Assembly (NCBI RefSeq): GCF_005924265.1 | Contig: NZ_VCLB01000007.1 | Location: 124,001-188,000, forward strand | DNA length: 64,000 nucleotides | From: Martelella lutilitoris | Lineage (GTDB): Bacteria > Pseudomonadota > Alphaproteobacteria > Rhizobiales > Rhizobiaceae | Direction of reading: 5' to 3' | Shown: one piece after another, positions 62,821-64,000 of the stretch | Layout of the letters: each line of letters starts with the position of its first letter | Numbering within the stretch: position 1 is the first letter of the stretch | Program-made: the position numbers and the translations under genes | Notes under the pieces: generated by a model | What the model saw: only the letters and a program-made list of their open reading frames with translations | What the model was told of the DNA's origin: nothing | The model's database searches: none

Positions 62821-64000
62821 ATGACGGAAACTGGCAAACTTATCTTGGACGGACAGGAACTGGAACTGAACGTCGAAGCAGGCACCTTCGGTCCAAAAGT
62901 GCTCGACATCAATTCGCTCTACAAACAGTCGGGCATGTTCACATACGACCCCGGCTTCACCTCAACCGCATCGTGCAAGTCCACGATCACCTACATCGAC
63001 GGCGACCAGGGCGTGCTGCTGCATCGCGGCTATCCGATCGATCAGCTGGCCGAAAACGCGGACTTCCTCGAAGTCTGCTATCTGCTTCTGTTCGGCGAAC
63101 TGCCGACGGCAACGCAGAAGAAGGATTTCGACTTCCGCGTTACCCACCACACCATGATCCACGAGCAGCTGACCCGGCTCTTCACCGGCTTCCGCCGCGA
63201 TGCCCATCCGATGGCCATCATCTGCGGCTGCGTCGGCGCCATGTCGGCCTTCTACCACGACTCGATCGACATCTCCGACCCGTACAAGCGCGAGATCGCC
63301 AGCATCCGGATGATCGCCAAGATCCCGACGATTGCCGCGATGGCCTATAAATACCATGTCGGCGAGCCTTTCGTTTATCCGCGCAACGACCTCGACTATG
63401 CGGCTAACTTCCTGCACATGTGCTTCGCCACGCCGTGCGAGGAATACAAGGTCAACCCGATCCTGTCGCGCGCGCTCGACCGCATCTTCATCCTGCATGC
63501 CGATCACGAGCAGAACGCCTCGACCTCGACCGTGCGCCTCGCCGGCTCCTCGGGCGCGAACCCGTTCGCCTGCATCGCGGCCGGCATCGCCTGCCTTTGG
63601 GGCCCTGCCCATGGCGGCGCCAACGAGGCCGCGCTCAACATGCTCGAGGAAATCGGCTCGGTTGACCGCATTCCCGAATATATCGACCGCGCCAAGGATC
63701 GCGACGATCCCTTCCGTCTGATGGGCTTCGGTCACCGCGTCTACAAGAACTACGATCCGCGCGCCAAGATCATGCAGAAGACCTGCCACGAGGTTCTCGG
63801 CGAACTTGGCATCAAGGACGATCCGCTCCTGGATGTTGCCATGGAACTGGAAAAGATCGCGCTGACGGACGAGTACTTCATCGAGAAGAAGCTCTATCCG
63901 AACATCGACTTCTACTCCGGCATCACGCTGAAGGCGCTCGGCTTCCCCACCACCATGTTCACCGTGCTGTTCGCCCTCGCCCGCACGGTCGGCTGGATTG
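62821..64000 (+). CDS. gltA: Citrate synthase (type II), truncated by the right edge
   Basis: Condenses acetyl-CoA and oxaloacetate, entry step of the TCA cycle. 393 codons are present of an expected ~430. Start ATG at 62821 after [30 protein letters not shown]. Landmarks: [24 protein letters not shown] near residues 52-70, the active-site histidine regions [16 protein letters not shown] near 225 and [15 protein letters not shown] near 262, and [20 protein letters not shown] near 300, with [17 protein letters not shown] near 360. It is divergent from comEC with a 250-base gap. In several rhizobia gltX lies between these two genes; here it does not. Confidence 0.97.
   Translation, partial: MTETGKLILDGQELELNVEAGTFGPKVLDINSLYKQSGMFTYDPGFTSTASCKSTITYIDGDQGVLLHRGYPIDQLAENADFLEVCYLLLFGELPTATQKKDFDFRVTHHTMIHEQLTRLFTGFRRDAHPMAIICGCVGAMSAFYHDSIDISDPYKREIASIRMIAKIPTIAAMAYKYHVGEPFVYPRNDLDYAANFLHMCFATPCEEYKVNPILSRALDRIFILHADHEQNASTSTVRLAGSSGANPFACIAAGIACLWGPAHGGANEAALNMLEEIGSVDRIPEYIDRAKDRDDPFRLMGFGHRVYKNYDPRAKIMQKTCHEVLGELGIKDDPLLDVAMELEKIALTDEYFIEKKLYPNIDFYSGITLKALGFPTTMFTVLFALARTVGWI

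Overview
The window is a stretch of GC-rich chromosome from an alphaproteobacterium of the order Hyphomicrobiales (Rhizobiales), most likely Rhizobiaceae-like. The pointers are a rhizobial-type LexA with GTTC-N7-GTTC boxes, the glnB-glnA pair behind a sigma-54-type promoter, a phosphatidylcholine synthase, two IalB-family proteins, HspQ, the queA-tgt and gyrA-coaD-cyclophilin order, and rhizobial-style palindromic intergenic elements. Martelella would fit but is only a guess. No integrase, insertion sequence, prophage, CRISPR array or rRNA operon is visible.

Layout. 0-2.2 kb: start of trpD behind a PpiD-like periplasmic foldase, both on the minus strand. 2.5-6.4 kb: a large autotransporter built on a tandem-repeat passenger. 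6.5-9.7 kb: a VOC protein, kdsA and enolase. 9.8-13 kb: a three-gene MacAB-like exporter. 13.3-16.7 kb: an IalB-family protein converging on a second autotransporter. 17.1-24.7 kb, minus strand: gyrA, coaD, two cyclophilins, a probable HEPN-domain gene, queA and tgt. 24.9-27.2 kb: MarC, an alpha/beta hydrolase and ssb. 27.5-33.1 kb: uvrA (sharing a LexA box with ssb), a GNAT enzyme, a DUF72 protein and nnr. 33.5-36.5 kb: glnB-glnA, hspQ and a second IalB-family protein. 36.8-39.5 kb: an orphan peptide-binding protein and a FrnE/DsbA-like protein bracketed by two related palindromic repeats. 39.7-46.2 kb: mfd, sdhE, recG and a GNAT enzyme. 46.3-49.5 kb: glmU-glmS. 49.7-54.4 kb: a BMP-family ABC importer. 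54.6-58.4 kb: pcs, a UbiH-like monooxygenase, an AEC carrier and CcdA. 58.8-64 kb: tRNA-Lys, lexA, comEC and the start of gltA.

Functional themes. DNA repair is prominent (uvrA, ssb, lexA, mfd, recG, gyrA), and three LexA-type sites lie at the ssb/uvrA and lexA promoters. Envelope biogenesis is the second theme: kdsA for LPS, glmS/glmU for UDP-GlcNAc, pcs for membrane lipid, PpiD, the cyclophilins and CcdA for protein folding and redox, and two surface autotransporters. Nitrogen control (glnB-glnA) and queuosine modification (queA-tgt) complete the core.

Most of the window is ordinary core genome. The observations most worth checking are the HEPN-motif gene wedged without spacing between a cyclophilin gene and queA; a Tgt that lacks three of the four classical zinc ligands; covarying palindromic elements around the FrnE gene; and the two autotransporters. 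No clearly new multi-gene system was found.
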